From assembly GCF_001905845.1 (NCBI RefSeq), contig NZ_LIVZ01000010.1:248001-312000 (forward strand): a stretch of 64,000 bases of DNA, written 5' to 3'. Every line of letters begins with the position of its first letter. Position 1 is the stretch's first letter. The position numbers and the translations under genes are program-made. Origin of the DNA: Streptomyces sp. TSRI0107 (GTDB lineage: Bacteria > Actinomycetota > Actinomycetes > Streptomycetales > Streptomycetaceae). Below, piece by piece: positions 23,048 through 31,323 of the stretch. Below the pieces are notes generated by a model. That model was not told where the DNA came from. It was given only the letters and a program-made list of their open reading frames with translations, and made no database searches.

Positions 23048-26000
23048 ATGAGGGCGGAAATGCGCCAGAGTGTGATGCGGTTCGGACTGCTGGGGCCGCC
23101 CGTTCTCTACCAGCCGTGTGCGGCCCAGGGCCCCCAGGGCACCTTCGTACGCACCATTCGCAGTCCCAAAGCGCGCGCCCTGCTCGCCGTGCTGCTGCTG
23201 GAGGCCGGCCGGGTCGTGCCGGTCGGCTCCCTCAAGGACGCCCTGTGGGGCGGCGCGCCGCCCGCCTCCGCGCACGCCTCCCTGCACAACCACGTCACCC
23301 GGCTGCGCCGCCTGCTCGACGACCCCGACCGGCTGCGCGCCGTGCCGCCCGGCTATGTGCTGCGGGTCGAGCCGTTCGAACTGGACGTCCATGTCTTCGA
23401 GCACCATGCCACCGCCGCGCGCACCGCGCACGCCGCCCACGACTGGGAGCGGGTCGTGCGCGAGGCCGGGGCCGCGCTCGCGCTGTGGCGGGGCACGCCG
23501 CTGTGCGGCCTCCCGCCCGAGCTCGGCGGCTACGCCTTCGTCCAGCGTCTCGAGGAGGCCCGGCTGCTCCTGCTGGAGTGGCGCTACGACGCCGAGCTGG
23601 CCGTCGGCGGGGACCGGCTCGGCGAACTGGTGCCGGAGCTCGCGGAACTGGCCGCCGAGCACCCGCTGCGCGAGGCCTACCAGCGCCAGCTGATGCTCGC
23701 CCTGCACCGCACCGACCGCCGTGCCGAAGCCCTGGCCGTCCACCGCGACCTGCGCGCCCGGCTGCTGGAGGAGCTGGGCGTGGAGCCCGGCCCGGCGGTG
23801 CGGGAGGCGCACCTGGAGGTGCTGCGCGCGCTGCCGCGCACCGAGCCCGCGGCCGAGCCGGCCCCCTCGGACACCGCGGCGGAGACCGACGCGGAGGCGG
23901 CTCTGTCCGCCCCCCGCCCCGCGCAGCTCCCGCCGCCACCGCCCCACTTCACCGGCCGTACCGCCGCCCGCGACGAGCTGTGCCGGGCGCTGCTGGAACC
24001 CGGTGCCGTGGCCGTGGTCAGCGGGATGGCGGGGGTGGGCAAGAGCGCCCTCGCCCTGCACGCGGCCCACACTCTGGCGGAACGTTTCCCCGACGGCCAG
24101 CTCTACATCAACCTGCACGGCGCCACCCCCGGCATGACCCCCCTCACCGCCCCCCAGGCCCTCGCCGCCCTGCTGCGGGACCTCGGCGCCGAGCCCCGCC
24201 GCATCCCCGAGCACCCCGACGCCGCCGCCGCGTTGCTGCGCTCCCTGCTCGCCCCCACCCGCACCCTCCTGGTCCTCGACGACGCTGCCCACGCCGCCCA
24301 GATCCGGCCCCTGCTGCCGGGCGGCCCCGGCTGCGCGGTCATCGTCACCAGCCGCTCCCCGCTCACCGCCCTCGACGGCGCCCGCCGCTTCCCGCTCGCC
24401 CCGCTCACCGGCGAGGACAGCGCGGCACTGCTGCGCGCGGTCTCCGGCCGGGACGGCCTCGACGCCGCCCACCCGCTCGTCGACCTCACCGGCCGCCTCC
24501 CGCTCGCCCTGCGCGTCGTCGCCGCCCGGCTCGCCGCCCGCACCGCCCTCACCCCGGACGTCCTCGCCGACCAGCTGGCCGCCACCGGGAGCCGACTGCA
24601 CCACCTGGAGTACGACGACCTCAGCGTGCGCAGCTCCCTCGCCGTCGCCCACGACGCGCTCGCCGCGTCCTCCCGCGAGGCCGACCGCGACGCCGCCCAC
24701 GCCCTGCGCCGCATCGGCGCCCTCGACCTCCCCGCCTACGGCGCCCCCCTCCTCGCCCGCCTCACCGGCACCGACGAACGCCGCGCGGAAGCCGCGCTGG
24801 ACCGCCTGGTCGACGTGGCACTGCTGGAGGAGACGGCGTACGGCAGGTACGAGCCGCACGACCTGGTACGGGATTTCGCGAGGGAACTGGCGGAGAAGCA
24901 GACGGGCACGGGCGCGTCGGGAACGGACGTGGGAGGGGAGCACGAAGGGGCGGACAGCGGGGAGACCGGCGCAGAGCCGGGCGAGGCGGCACCGGTGAGC
25001 GAAGGGGAGGCCGACGCCGAGGCGCGGGCACTCCCTCGGACGGGTGCGGGCACGGGCGGCACCCCGTCGGCGCCGGGCCGCGCCGACGACCCCAGCACCG
25101 AGGCGAGCGGTGCCGTGGAGACCGCCCTGCACTGGTACGCGGCGGTGGCCGAACGCGCCCTCACCGCCATCGTCGAACCCGGCCTGGACCAGGACGACCG
25201 CCGCCGCCCGACCGCCGCCCAGCCCCCCGAGCACGCCGCCCACGTCGCCGCCACCACCCCCTTCCGCTCCGCGAAGGCGGCCTTCGCCTGGGGCGACCTG
25301 GAACTGCCGAACATCGTCACCCTCGTCGAGCGGCACGCGGGCGACCCCGCCCACGACCACCGCACCGCCGCCTACGTCTCCACCCTCATCCGCCTCCTCT
25401 TCCCGTACGTCCAGCGCAGCGGCCGCGTCGCCGAGATGGAGGTGCTGGGCGGCGCCGCGCTCGACGCCGCCCGCCGCCTCGGCGACCCCGCCGCGGAGGC
25501 GTACGCCCTCGGCGACCTCGCCGGACTGCACTTCCTCACCGGCCGCCAGGGCGACGCCCTCGCCCTCAACGACCGCGCCCTGGAGATCTGGCGGCGCCTC
25601 GGCGTCGTCTCCTGGATCCGCCGCTGCCTGAACAACCGCGGCCTGCTCCTCGAAGGCCTCGGCCGGTACGCCGAGTCCGAGGCCGCCCTGCGCCAGAGCC
25701 TCACCTACTCCCGGCAGCTGCGGGACCCGCACGGCGAGGCCGTCACCTACAGCCACCTCGGCAATCTCTACGAGCACACCGACCCGCGCGCCGCCATCGA
25801 ACAGCACCGGCGCTCACTGTCGATCGGCGTCTCGATCGGCGCGGTCATCGTGCAGCACTCCGCGCACTGCAACATCGGCTACGCCCACCTCAGCCTCGGC
25901 GAACCGGCCGCCGCCGCCCGGCACTTCGAGGAGAGCCTGCGCATCCTCGGCTGCCGCGGCGACTGGCACGGCGAGTCCCAGACCCGGCTCGGCCTGGTGC

Positions 26001-26260
26001 GCGCCCTGCGTCAGCTCGGTCTCACGGACCGCGCCGCGAGCGAGTGCGCGGAACTGATGCGCCGCGCGGACGCCCGCGCCGACCACTACACCGGCGGTCT
26101 CGCCCGCCACCAGAACGGTCTGCTGCTGCACGCCCGGGGTCTGCACGAGCGGGCGTACGACGAGTGGCGCACCGCTCTCGCCGCGCTGGACGGCACGGAC
26201 GACAGCGCGGTGACGGCGGAGCTGCGGGCGCTGCTGGCCGGCGCCGACGCCCGCCGCTGA
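23048..26260 (+). CDS. AfsR/SARP-family regulator (wHTH-BTAD-NB-ARC-TPR)
   Basis: A ~1,070-residue regulator. Order: OmpR-type winged helix (MRFGLLGPPVL... about 10-100), bacterial transcriptional activator domain (about 105-255, ending RDLRARLLEELGVEPGPAVREAH), Pro-rich linker, NB-ARC ATPase with P-loop SGMAGVGKSALAL (about 324-336) and Walker B TLLVLDDAAHAAQI, then a Glu/Gly-rich low-complexity linker (about 616-690) and tetratricopeptide repeats to the end. AfsR-like SARPs activate antibiotic clusters at heptameric repeats near -35. The start is uncertain: ATG 23048, 23060 and 23075 are all in frame. Proximity makes it a candidate activator of the RiPP cluster. Confidence 0.87.
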   Translation: MRAEMRQSVMRFGLLGPPVLYQPCAAQGPQGTFVRTIRSPKARALLAVLLLEAGRVVPVGSLKDALWGGAPPASAHASLHNHVTRLRRLLDDPDRLRAVPPGYVLRVEPFELDVHVFEHHATAARTAHAAHDWERVVREAGAALALWRGTPLCGLPPELGGYAFVQRLEEARLLLLEWRYDAELAVGGDRLGELVPELAELAAEHPLREAYQRQLMLALHRTDRRAEALAVHRDLRARLLEELGVEPGPAVREAHLEVLRALPRTEPAAEPAPSDTAAETDAEAALSAPRPAQLPPPPPHFTGRTAARDELCRALLEPGAVAVVSGMAGVGKSALALHAAHTLAERFPDGQLYINLHGATPGMTPLTAPQALAALLRDLGAEPRRIPEHPDAAAALLRSLLAPTRTLLVLDDAAHAAQIRPLLPGGPGCAVIVTSRSPLTALDGARRFPLAPLTGEDSAALLRAVSGRDGLDAAHPLVDLTGRLPLALRVVAARLAARTALTPDVLADQLAATGSRLHHLEYDDLSVRSSLAVAHDALAASSREADRDAAHALRRIGALDLPAYGAPLLARLTGTDERRAEAALDRLVDVALLEETAYGRYEPHDLVRDFARELAEKQTGTGASGTDVGGEHEGADSGETGAEPGEAAPVSEGEADAEARALPRTGAGTGGTPSAPGRADDPSTEASGAVETALHWYAAVAERALTAIVEPGLDQDDRRRPTAAQPPEHAAHVAATTPFRSAKAAFAWGDLELPNIVTLVERHAGDPAHDHRTAAYVSTLIRLLFPYVQRSGRVAEMEVLGGAALDAARRLGDPAAEAYALGDLAGLHFLTGRQGDALALNDRALEIWRRLGVVSWIRRCLNNRGLLLEGLGRYAESEAALRQSLTYSRQLRDPHGEAVTYSHLGNLYEHTDPRAAIEQHRRSLSIGVSIGAVIVQHSAHCNIGYAHLSLGEPAAAARHFEESLRILGCRGDWHGESQTRLGLVRALRQLGLTDRAASECAELMRRADARADHYTGGLARHQNGLLLHARGLHERAYDEWRTALAALDGTDDSAVTAELRALLAGADARR

Positions 26261-26272
26261 CGGCCCGGCCGG

Positions 26273-27958
26273 TCACTTGGCGTCGGCATAGCACTCCACC
26301 ACCGCCGTGGTGAACGGGAACCGCACCGGCGTCTCCCCGAACGTCAGCCGCCCCGCCAGCTCCGACGCCTCCCGGATCGCCGCGACGACCGTCTCCGCCT
26401 CCTCCTCGGGGCAGTGCACGATCACCTCGTCGTGCTGGAAGAAGACCAGCTCGGCCGCCAGGCCGGCGCAGGCCCTGCGCAGCGCGGCGAGCAGCAGCAG
26501 CGCCCAGTCGGCGGCGCTGCCCTGGACCACGAAGTTGCGGGCGAACCGGCCGCGGGCGCGGGCGTCGGTCGAGGCGTAGCCCGGCACCCACTGCCGGTCG
26601 TCACCGTCCTCGTCCGGCGCCGGGATGCCGGCCTCCTCCGCCGCGTCGTCGCCCGTGCGGGCCGCCGGCGGGCAGGTCCGGCCGAGCCAGGTGCGCACCA
26701 GCCGCCCCTCCTCACCGGCGCGGGCGGCGTCGTCGACGTACGCCACGGCCCTGGGGAAGCGGCGGCGGAGCGCGGCGAGGTTCTTCAGGCCGTCCCCGGA
26801 GGTCTGTCCGTAGACCGCGCCGAGCACCGCGAGCTTGGCCTGGGCGCGGTCGCCGGAGAAGGCGCGGTCGGAGACCGACTGGTAGAGGTCGCTCTCGCGG
26901 CCCGCGACCTCCATCAGACCGGGGTCGCGGGAGATCGCGGCGAGCACGCGCGGTTCCATCTGGTCGGCGTCGGCGACGACCAGCCGCCAGCCGGGGTCGG
27001 CGACGACGGCCCGGCGGATCACCTTGGGGATCTGCAGGCCGCCCCCGCCGTTGGTGACCCAGCGCCCGGTGACGGTGCCGCCCGCGAGGAACTCGGGCCG
27101 GAACCGCCCGTCGCGCACCCAGTCCTGGAGCCAGGACCAGCCGTGGGCGACCCAGATCCGGTACAGCTTCTTGTACTCCAGCAGCGGTTTCACGGCCGGG
27201 TGGTCGACGGACTCGAGCTCCCACCGGCGGGTGGACCTGATCTTGATCCCGGCCTGCGCGAACGCCTTGACGACGTCGGCGGGCAGGTCGGGCCGCACCC
27301 GCCGCCCGAACGCGGCGGACACCTCGTCGGCCAGCTCGGCGAGGCGCCGGGGCTCGCCGCCGCCCGCGTACCGCTCGCCGAGCAGGTCGTGCAGCACCGC
27401 GCGGTGGACGTCCGTACTCCACGGCAGTCCCGCGCGGTTCATCTCGGCGGCCACCAGCATGCCCGCCGACTCGGCGGCCGTCAGCAGCCGCATCCGGTCC
27501 GGGTGGGCCGTACGGTCGTGCCGCCGCTGCTGCTCGGCGTAGACGGCGAGCAGGTCGGCCAGGGGCAGCGGGCGGTCCTGCGGTTCGAAGAGCGGGGACT
27601 GCGCGCCGGGTTCCGCCGCGCGTTGCGGCGGATCCGGCGGGACGGGCCCGCCGCGCAGCCGGGCCAGGGCGGCGGCGGCCGAACGCGGCTCGCCGTACCG
27701 CCCCTCGTGGCCCAGGAGGAGGGTTTCGGCGTCCTCGATGTCGTAGCACCGCTCCACTCGCACCCCCGTGGCGAGCAGACGCGGATAGACCTCGTGGGTG
27801 GACCGCCACACCCAGCGCGTCACCTCGGGCCGCTCCCGCACGGCCCGCGCCAGGTCCGCCTCCCGCAGCACCGGCCCGGAGGGCAGCCCGTCCGGGCCGA
27901 GGGGGGCGAGCTCCACGCCGCCGCCCTCGGCCGCTGCGAGCGCCCACCGGTCGGTCAT
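26273..27958 (-). CDS. Family A DNA polymerase-like protein (Pol I-type, degenerate exonuclease)
   Basis: A 561-residue protein whose C-terminal half keeps the family A polymerase motifs: motif A VVADADQMEPRVLA, motif B RAQAKLAVLGAVYGQTSGDG and motif C FFQHDEVIVHC, together with GRWVTNGGGGLQIPK. The N-terminal half corresponds to the 3'-5' exonuclease domain but shows no clear DEDDy acidic set, and there is no 5' nuclease. Length is far below full PolA (~900). ATG 27958 (MTDRWALA) is chosen over an ATG ten codons upstream. It is a second, actinobacterial Pol I-like enzyme, probably for repair; the function is inferred. Confidence 0.85.
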   Translation of the reverse strand: MTDRWALAAAEGGGVELAPLGPDGLPSGPVLREADLARAVRERPEVTRWVWRSTHEVYPRLLATGVRVERCYDIEDAETLLLGHEGRYGEPRSAAAALARLRGGPVPPDPPQRAAEPGAQSPLFEPQDRPLPLADLLAVYAEQQRRHDRTAHPDRMRLLTAAESAGMLVAAEMNRAGLPWSTDVHRAVLHDLLGERYAGGGEPRRLAELADEVSAAFGRRVRPDLPADVVKAFAQAGIKIRSTRRWELESVDHPAVKPLLEYKKLYRIWVAHGWSWLQDWVRDGRFRPEFLAGGTVTGRWVTNGGGGLQIPKVIRRAVVADPGWRLVVADADQMEPRVLAAISRDPGLMEVAGRESDLYQSVSDRAFSGDRAQAKLAVLGAVYGQTSGDGLKNLAALRRRFPRAVAYVDDAARAGEEGRLVRTWLGRTCPPAARTGDDAAEEAGIPAPDEDGDDRQWVPGYASTDARARGRFARNFVVQGSAADWALLLLAALRRACAGLAAELVFFQHDEVIVHCPEEEAETVVAAIREASELAGRLTFGETPVRFPFTTAVVECYADAK

Positions 27959-27998
27959 GCAAGCGAGTGTGGCACCCGGGTCTGACAACGGCCCGGTG

Positions 27999-28763
27999 TC
28001 AGGCCTCCGCGCCGCCCTCGCCGTCTTCCGCGCCGGCGCCCTTGTTCGTCTTCAGGAACCGGGCGAGCAGCTCGGTGACGTACTGCTCGGCCTTCTCCTT
28101 GGTGATGCCGAGGCCGGAGAGCGGGCCCTCGCCGTTCTCGAACTCGAGCAGGGCGAGCAGCAGGTGCTCGGTGCCGATGTAGTTGTGGCCGAGGCGCAGC
28201 GCCTCGCGGAAGGTCAGCTCCAGCGCCTTCTTGGCGTCGGGGCCGTAGGGCACGAGGTCGGGGACCTCGTCCGCGGCGGGCGGCAGCGCCGCCGTCGCGG
28301 CCTGGCGCACCTCGTCCAGGGTGACGCCCTGCGCGGTGATCGCGTGGGCGGCCAGGCCCTCCGGCTCGGCGAGCAGCCCGAGGATCAGGTGCTCCGGCCG
28401 GCCCTCGGCGTTGCGGGCGGCGATGGCCTCGTTGTGGGCGGCCACGACGACGTTCCGCGCGCGCGGGGTGTAGCGGCTGAAGCCCTGGCTGGGGTCCAGG
28501 TCCGCCGACTCCTTCGGCACGAACCGCTTCTGTGCCGCCTGCCGGGTGACACCCATGCTCTTGCCGATGTCCGTCCAGGACGCGCCGGAACGCCGGGCCT
28601 GGTCCACGAAGTGGCCGATCAGGTGGTCCGCGATGTCGCCGAGGTGTTCCGCGGCGATGACCGCGTCCTGGAGCTGGTCCAGGGGCTGGTCGTGGACCGT
28701 CTTGATGGCCTCGATGAGGTCGTCGAGGCGTACGGATGACGTGATCTTGGAGTTCGTCGTCAT
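27999..28763 (-). CDS. HTH protein with Clp N-terminal (ClpA/ClpC-type) repeat domain
   Basis: A 254-residue protein. The N-terminal ~85 residues include a helix-turn-helix-like ASWTDIGKSMGVTRQAAQKRFV, followed by a Clp N-domain pair (SRYTPRARNVVVAAHNEAIAARN...EHLILGLL and FREALRLGHNYIGTEHLLLALL). There is no AAA ATPase domain, so it is not a Clp unfoldase; the Clp N part may sense a ligand or a substrate such as damaged protein. The promoter has two operator-like palindromes over -35 and -10, pointing to autoregulation, and the mRNA looks leaderless because no Shine-Dalgarno fits before the ATG. Function unknown beyond this. Confidence 0.85.
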   Translation of the reverse strand: MTTNSKITSSVRLDDLIEAIKTVHDQPLDQLQDAVIAAEHLGDIADHLIGHFVDQARRSGASWTDIGKSMGVTRQAAQKRFVPKESADLDPSQGFSRYTPRARNVVVAAHNEAIAARNAEGRPEHLILGLLAEPEGLAAHAITAQGVTLDEVRQAATAALPPAADEVPDLVPYGPDAKKALELTFREALRLGHNYIGTEHLLLALLEFENGEGPLSGLGITKEKAEQYVTELLARFLKTNKGAGAEDGEGGAEA

Positions 28764-28764
28764 G

Positions 28765-28812
28765 TGTCAACCGTAGGTTGCGCTCCTGGGACTGTCAACC
28801 TTCGGTTGACAG
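28765..28812 (-). promoter_or_regulatory. Promoter with two palindromic operators, leaderless start
   Basis: Reading leftward, TTGACA (28793-28798) and TACGGT (28770-28775) are spaced by 17 bases, a near-consensus primary-sigma promoter, with -10 ending 6 bases before the ATG at 28763. Two operators overlap it: a perfect palindrome with 9-bp arms (CTGTCAACC/GGTTGACAG, 28792-28812) and a shorter copy TGTCAACCGTAGGTTG (28765-28780), centres 28 bp apart. The outer copy overlaps the last codons of the LysE gene. Confidence 0.7.
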
Positions 28813-29421
28813 CCTGACGGCGAGTGCCGTGAACACCGTCCCGCTGAAGACGTTCAGCCCGCGCGCCACCCGCCGGCTGCGCCGCAGCAGCGCCGAGAGC
28901 TTCCCGGACAGCAGCCCGATCGTGCCGTCCACCGCGAAGCCCATGACCACGATCGTCACCCCGAGCACCATGAACTGCCCCGGCACATGGCCCAGGTCCG
29001 GGTCCACGAACTGCGGCAGGAACGCCACGTTGAACAGGATCACCTTCGGATTGAGCAGATTGGTGATCGCGCCCTGCCAGAACGCCCGCCGCAGCCCCGC
29101 CCCGGCCCCCGGCGAGCCCTCCTCACCGGGCACCGAACGGTCCCGGAACGCCTTCACCGCGAGATACAGCAGATACGCCGCCCCCGCCCAGCGCAGCACG
29201 TGATACAGCGTCGGCAGCGTCGTGAACAGCGCCGACAGGCCCAGTGCCGCGGCCACCGCGTGCACGAGCATCGCGCAGGCCACCCCGAACGCGGCCATCA
29301 CCCCCGCCGCTGGCCCGCCTCTCCCGCCCACGGCGACGATGAACATCATGTCGGGTCCCGGAGTGACACAGAGCGCGAAGGCGGCGATCAGGAACGCCGC
29401 GTACAGATGCATGTCCACCAT
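28795..29421 (-). CDS. LysE/RhtB family amino-acid exporter
   Basis: A ~208-residue inner-membrane exporter. The LysE family signature is present near the start (AAFALCVTPGPDMMFIVAVGGRGG), followed by five or six hydrophobic segments and the loop WQGAITNLLNPKVILFNVAFLPQFV, which carries the conserved NPK. Members export basic or neutral amino acids or homoserine lactones; the substrate is not identifiable. ATG 29421 (MVDMHLY) or 29412 is the likely start; the frame runs further upstream without coding character. The stop lies inside the operator of the downstream Clp-N gene. Confidence 0.82.
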   Translation of the reverse strand: MVDMHLYAAFLIAAFALCVTPGPDMMFIVAVGGRGGPAAGVMAAFGVACAMLVHAVAAALGLSALFTTLPTLYHVLRWAGAAYLLYLAVKAFRDRSVPGEEGSPGAGAGLRRAFWQGAITNLLNPKVILFNVAFLPQFVDPDLGHVPGQFMVLGVTIVVMGFAVDGTIGLLSGKLSALLRRSRRVARGLNVFSGTVFTALAVRLSTEG

Positions 29422-29536
29422 GGGTCCATGCTCGAAACAGCCCTCCCGCGCGGGCGACCGAATTCCGGGGAGTGAGACGGAACGAGGTCCCCACGCGCGC
29501 GTGAGGGTCCCGACCCGCGCGTGACACCATCGGCGG

Positions 29537-30652
29537 GTGAGTACGCCCAGCACCGTCGACCGCGCCTTCGAAGCCGCCCTCTACGCCGCCGACGACACCG
29601 GCCTCGACACCGGCGCGTCCCTGCTCGCCGCCGACCCGGACGCCGACGCGGAACTCGGGCGGCGCGGCCGGGAGTTCGTCGCCGCGGCCTGGCGGCGCGG
29701 CTGGCAGCCCGCCGACGTCGTACGGATCGTGCGCCGGGAACTGGACGACGTCCATGTGCACCTCGTGGCGGAGCTGATCCGCGCGCAGGCCCCCGACGAC
29801 CGCCCGCGCGGCCGCCGCTGGGCCGCCCAGCTCGACGGCCTGCCCGCCGGAGAGCCGCCCCGCGCGGACCGCTTCTCGCGCGCGACCGCCCTCCTGGAGC
29901 TGTACCGGCTCCTGCTGCGGCTGCCGGCCCTCGAACCCCTCGACGAGCACGAGCCGGTACGCCGGGACGCGCCCGCCGAGTCCCGCATGCTCGCCCGGAT
30001 CCGCGCGCTGCTCGCCAAGGCGGAGGCGACCGGCTACCCGGAGGAGGCGGAGGCGCTGAGCGCCAAGGCGCAGGAGCTGATGGCCCGGCACAGCATCGAC
30101 GAGGCGCTGCTCGCCGCCCGCTCCCCGGCTGCCGCCGCCGACGCGCCCGGCGCCTGCCGGATCGGTGTGGAGGCGCCGTACGAGCAGGCCAAGGCGGTCC
30201 TGCTGGACGCGGTGGCCACCGCGAACCACTGCCGGGCGGTGTGGAACGAACCCCTCGGCTTCTCCACGGTCGTCGGCTTCGACGCGGACCTGGAGGTCGT
30301 CGAACTGCTCTACACCTCACTGCTCGTGCAGGCCACGACGGCGATGACGAAGGCGGAGGCGGCGCAGCGCAAGGGCGGCCGCAAGCGCACGAAAACGTTC
30401 CGGCAGTCCTTCCTCGCCGCCTACGCCCACCGCATCGGCACCCGCCTCGCGGCCGCCGCCGAGACGCAGGTGACCGACGATCTGCTCCCCGTCCTCGCCT
30501 CCCGCGACGTCGCGGTCACCGACCGCGCGGAGCGCATGTTCCCGGAGACCACCACGACCCGGCTGCGCGGCGTCAGCGACGCGGCGGGCTGGAGCGAGGG
30601 CGCCCGCGCGGCGGACCGGGCGCAGATGAAGCACCGCCGCCGCCTCGGCTGA
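29537..30652 (+). CDS. DUF2786 domain-containing protein
   Basis: A 371-residue protein containing the DUF2786 helix pair (SRMLARIRALLAKAEATGYPEEAEALSAKAQELMARHSIDEALL, here cited by ends, about residues 150-192). The N-terminal 150 residues are helical and actinobacterial-specific, and the C-terminal part (EAPYEQAKAVLLDAVATANHCRAVW...) resembles the DUF7168-like extension seen after DUF2786. GTG start at 29537. The function of the family is unknown. It stands alone, divergent from LysE. Confidence 0.8.
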   Translation: MSTPSTVDRAFEAALYAADDTGLDTGASLLAADPDADAELGRRGREFVAAAWRRGWQPADVVRIVRRELDDVHVHLVAELIRAQAPDDRPRGRRWAAQLDGLPAGEPPRADRFSRATALLELYRLLLRLPALEPLDEHEPVRRDAPAESRMLARIRALLAKAEATGYPEEAEALSAKAQELMARHSIDEALLAARSPAAAADAPGACRIGVEAPYEQAKAVLLDAVATANHCRAVWNEPLGFSTVVGFDADLEVVELLYTSLLVQATTAMTKAEAAQRKGGRKRTKTFRQSFLAAYAHRIGTRLAAAAETQVTDDLLPVLASRDVAVTDRAERMFPETTTTRLRGVSDAAGWSEGARAADRAQMKHRRRLG

Positions 30653-30663
30653 CGCCCCCGGCG

Positions 30664-31209
30664 TCAGTCCCCGACGGGCTGCTGGAAGGGGCCGACCGAG
30701 GCCTCCGCCTCCGCCTCGCCCTTCAGCGCGACCTCGCCGTACGACCACGGGAGATCGTGCGTCACCGTGTCGTCCGGCAGGCCGACCTTCAGCGTCCGCA
30801 CCGCCAGGGACCGCTCCCCGCCGGCCTCTCCGCGCGTGTAGGTGAGCGTGAACAGCGCGGTGCCGCCCTCCGCGAGGGTCAGCTTCCGCGCCGACGCGGC
30901 GTCGTCCGGCCGCACGGCGACGGAGGTGTCCCCGGCCGCCAACTCGACCGCCGGGAAACCGTCCAGCGTGCACGGGGCGCCCGCCCGGTTGGTGAGCGTC
31001 ACGGTCACGTTGCCGGTGTCCCCGGCGGCCGGCGCGGCGTCCACCGGTCCGTACTCGACCCCGATGTCCGCACCGGCGCAGACACCGCCGCCGCCCGTCT
31101 CCTGTTCGCGGCTCTCCTCCGCTTCCCCGCCGCACCCGGACAGCACGAGCGCGGCGGCGAGCGCGCCGACGACGGTGCCGGTGGTGGCGGTGAACGACTT
31201 GGCGCGCAT
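30664..31209 (-). CDS. Lipoprotein with DUF4232-like domain
   Basis: A 181-residue predicted lipoprotein. A signal peptide with lipobox LVLSGC (Cys about residue 26) is followed by a Glu/Gly-rich spacer and a beta-sandwich domain of the DUF4232 type (GNVTVTLTNRAGAPCTLDGFPAVEL, then DLPWSYGEVALKG near the C terminus), with a likely disulfide pair. Such proteins are common on streptomycete membranes; function unknown. The gene is convergent with the DUF2786 gene, 11 bases from its stop. Confidence 0.82.
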   Translation of the reverse strand: MRAKSFTATTGTVVGALAAALVLSGCGGEAEESREQETGGGGVCAGADIGVEYGPVDAAPAAGDTGNVTVTLTNRAGAPCTLDGFPAVELAAGDTSVAVRPDDAASARKLTLAEGGTALFTLTYTRGEAGGERSLAVRTLKVGLPDDTVTHDLPWSYGEVALKGEAEAEASVGPFQQPVGD

Positions 31210-31323
31210 GAGCGGACTCCCTGGGACGGTGACGGTGCCGGAGAGATCATCACCCACGGCGGTGCGCTCGCCGTGCGGCCACCCCACCCACAGCCCGCCC
31301 TTTATGTCCCGTACGCTGACGGA

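Noticed and set aside
26273..27958. Full-length DNA polymerase I
   Set aside because: It is 561 residues long and has no 5' nuclease domain; a full polA is expected elsewhere.
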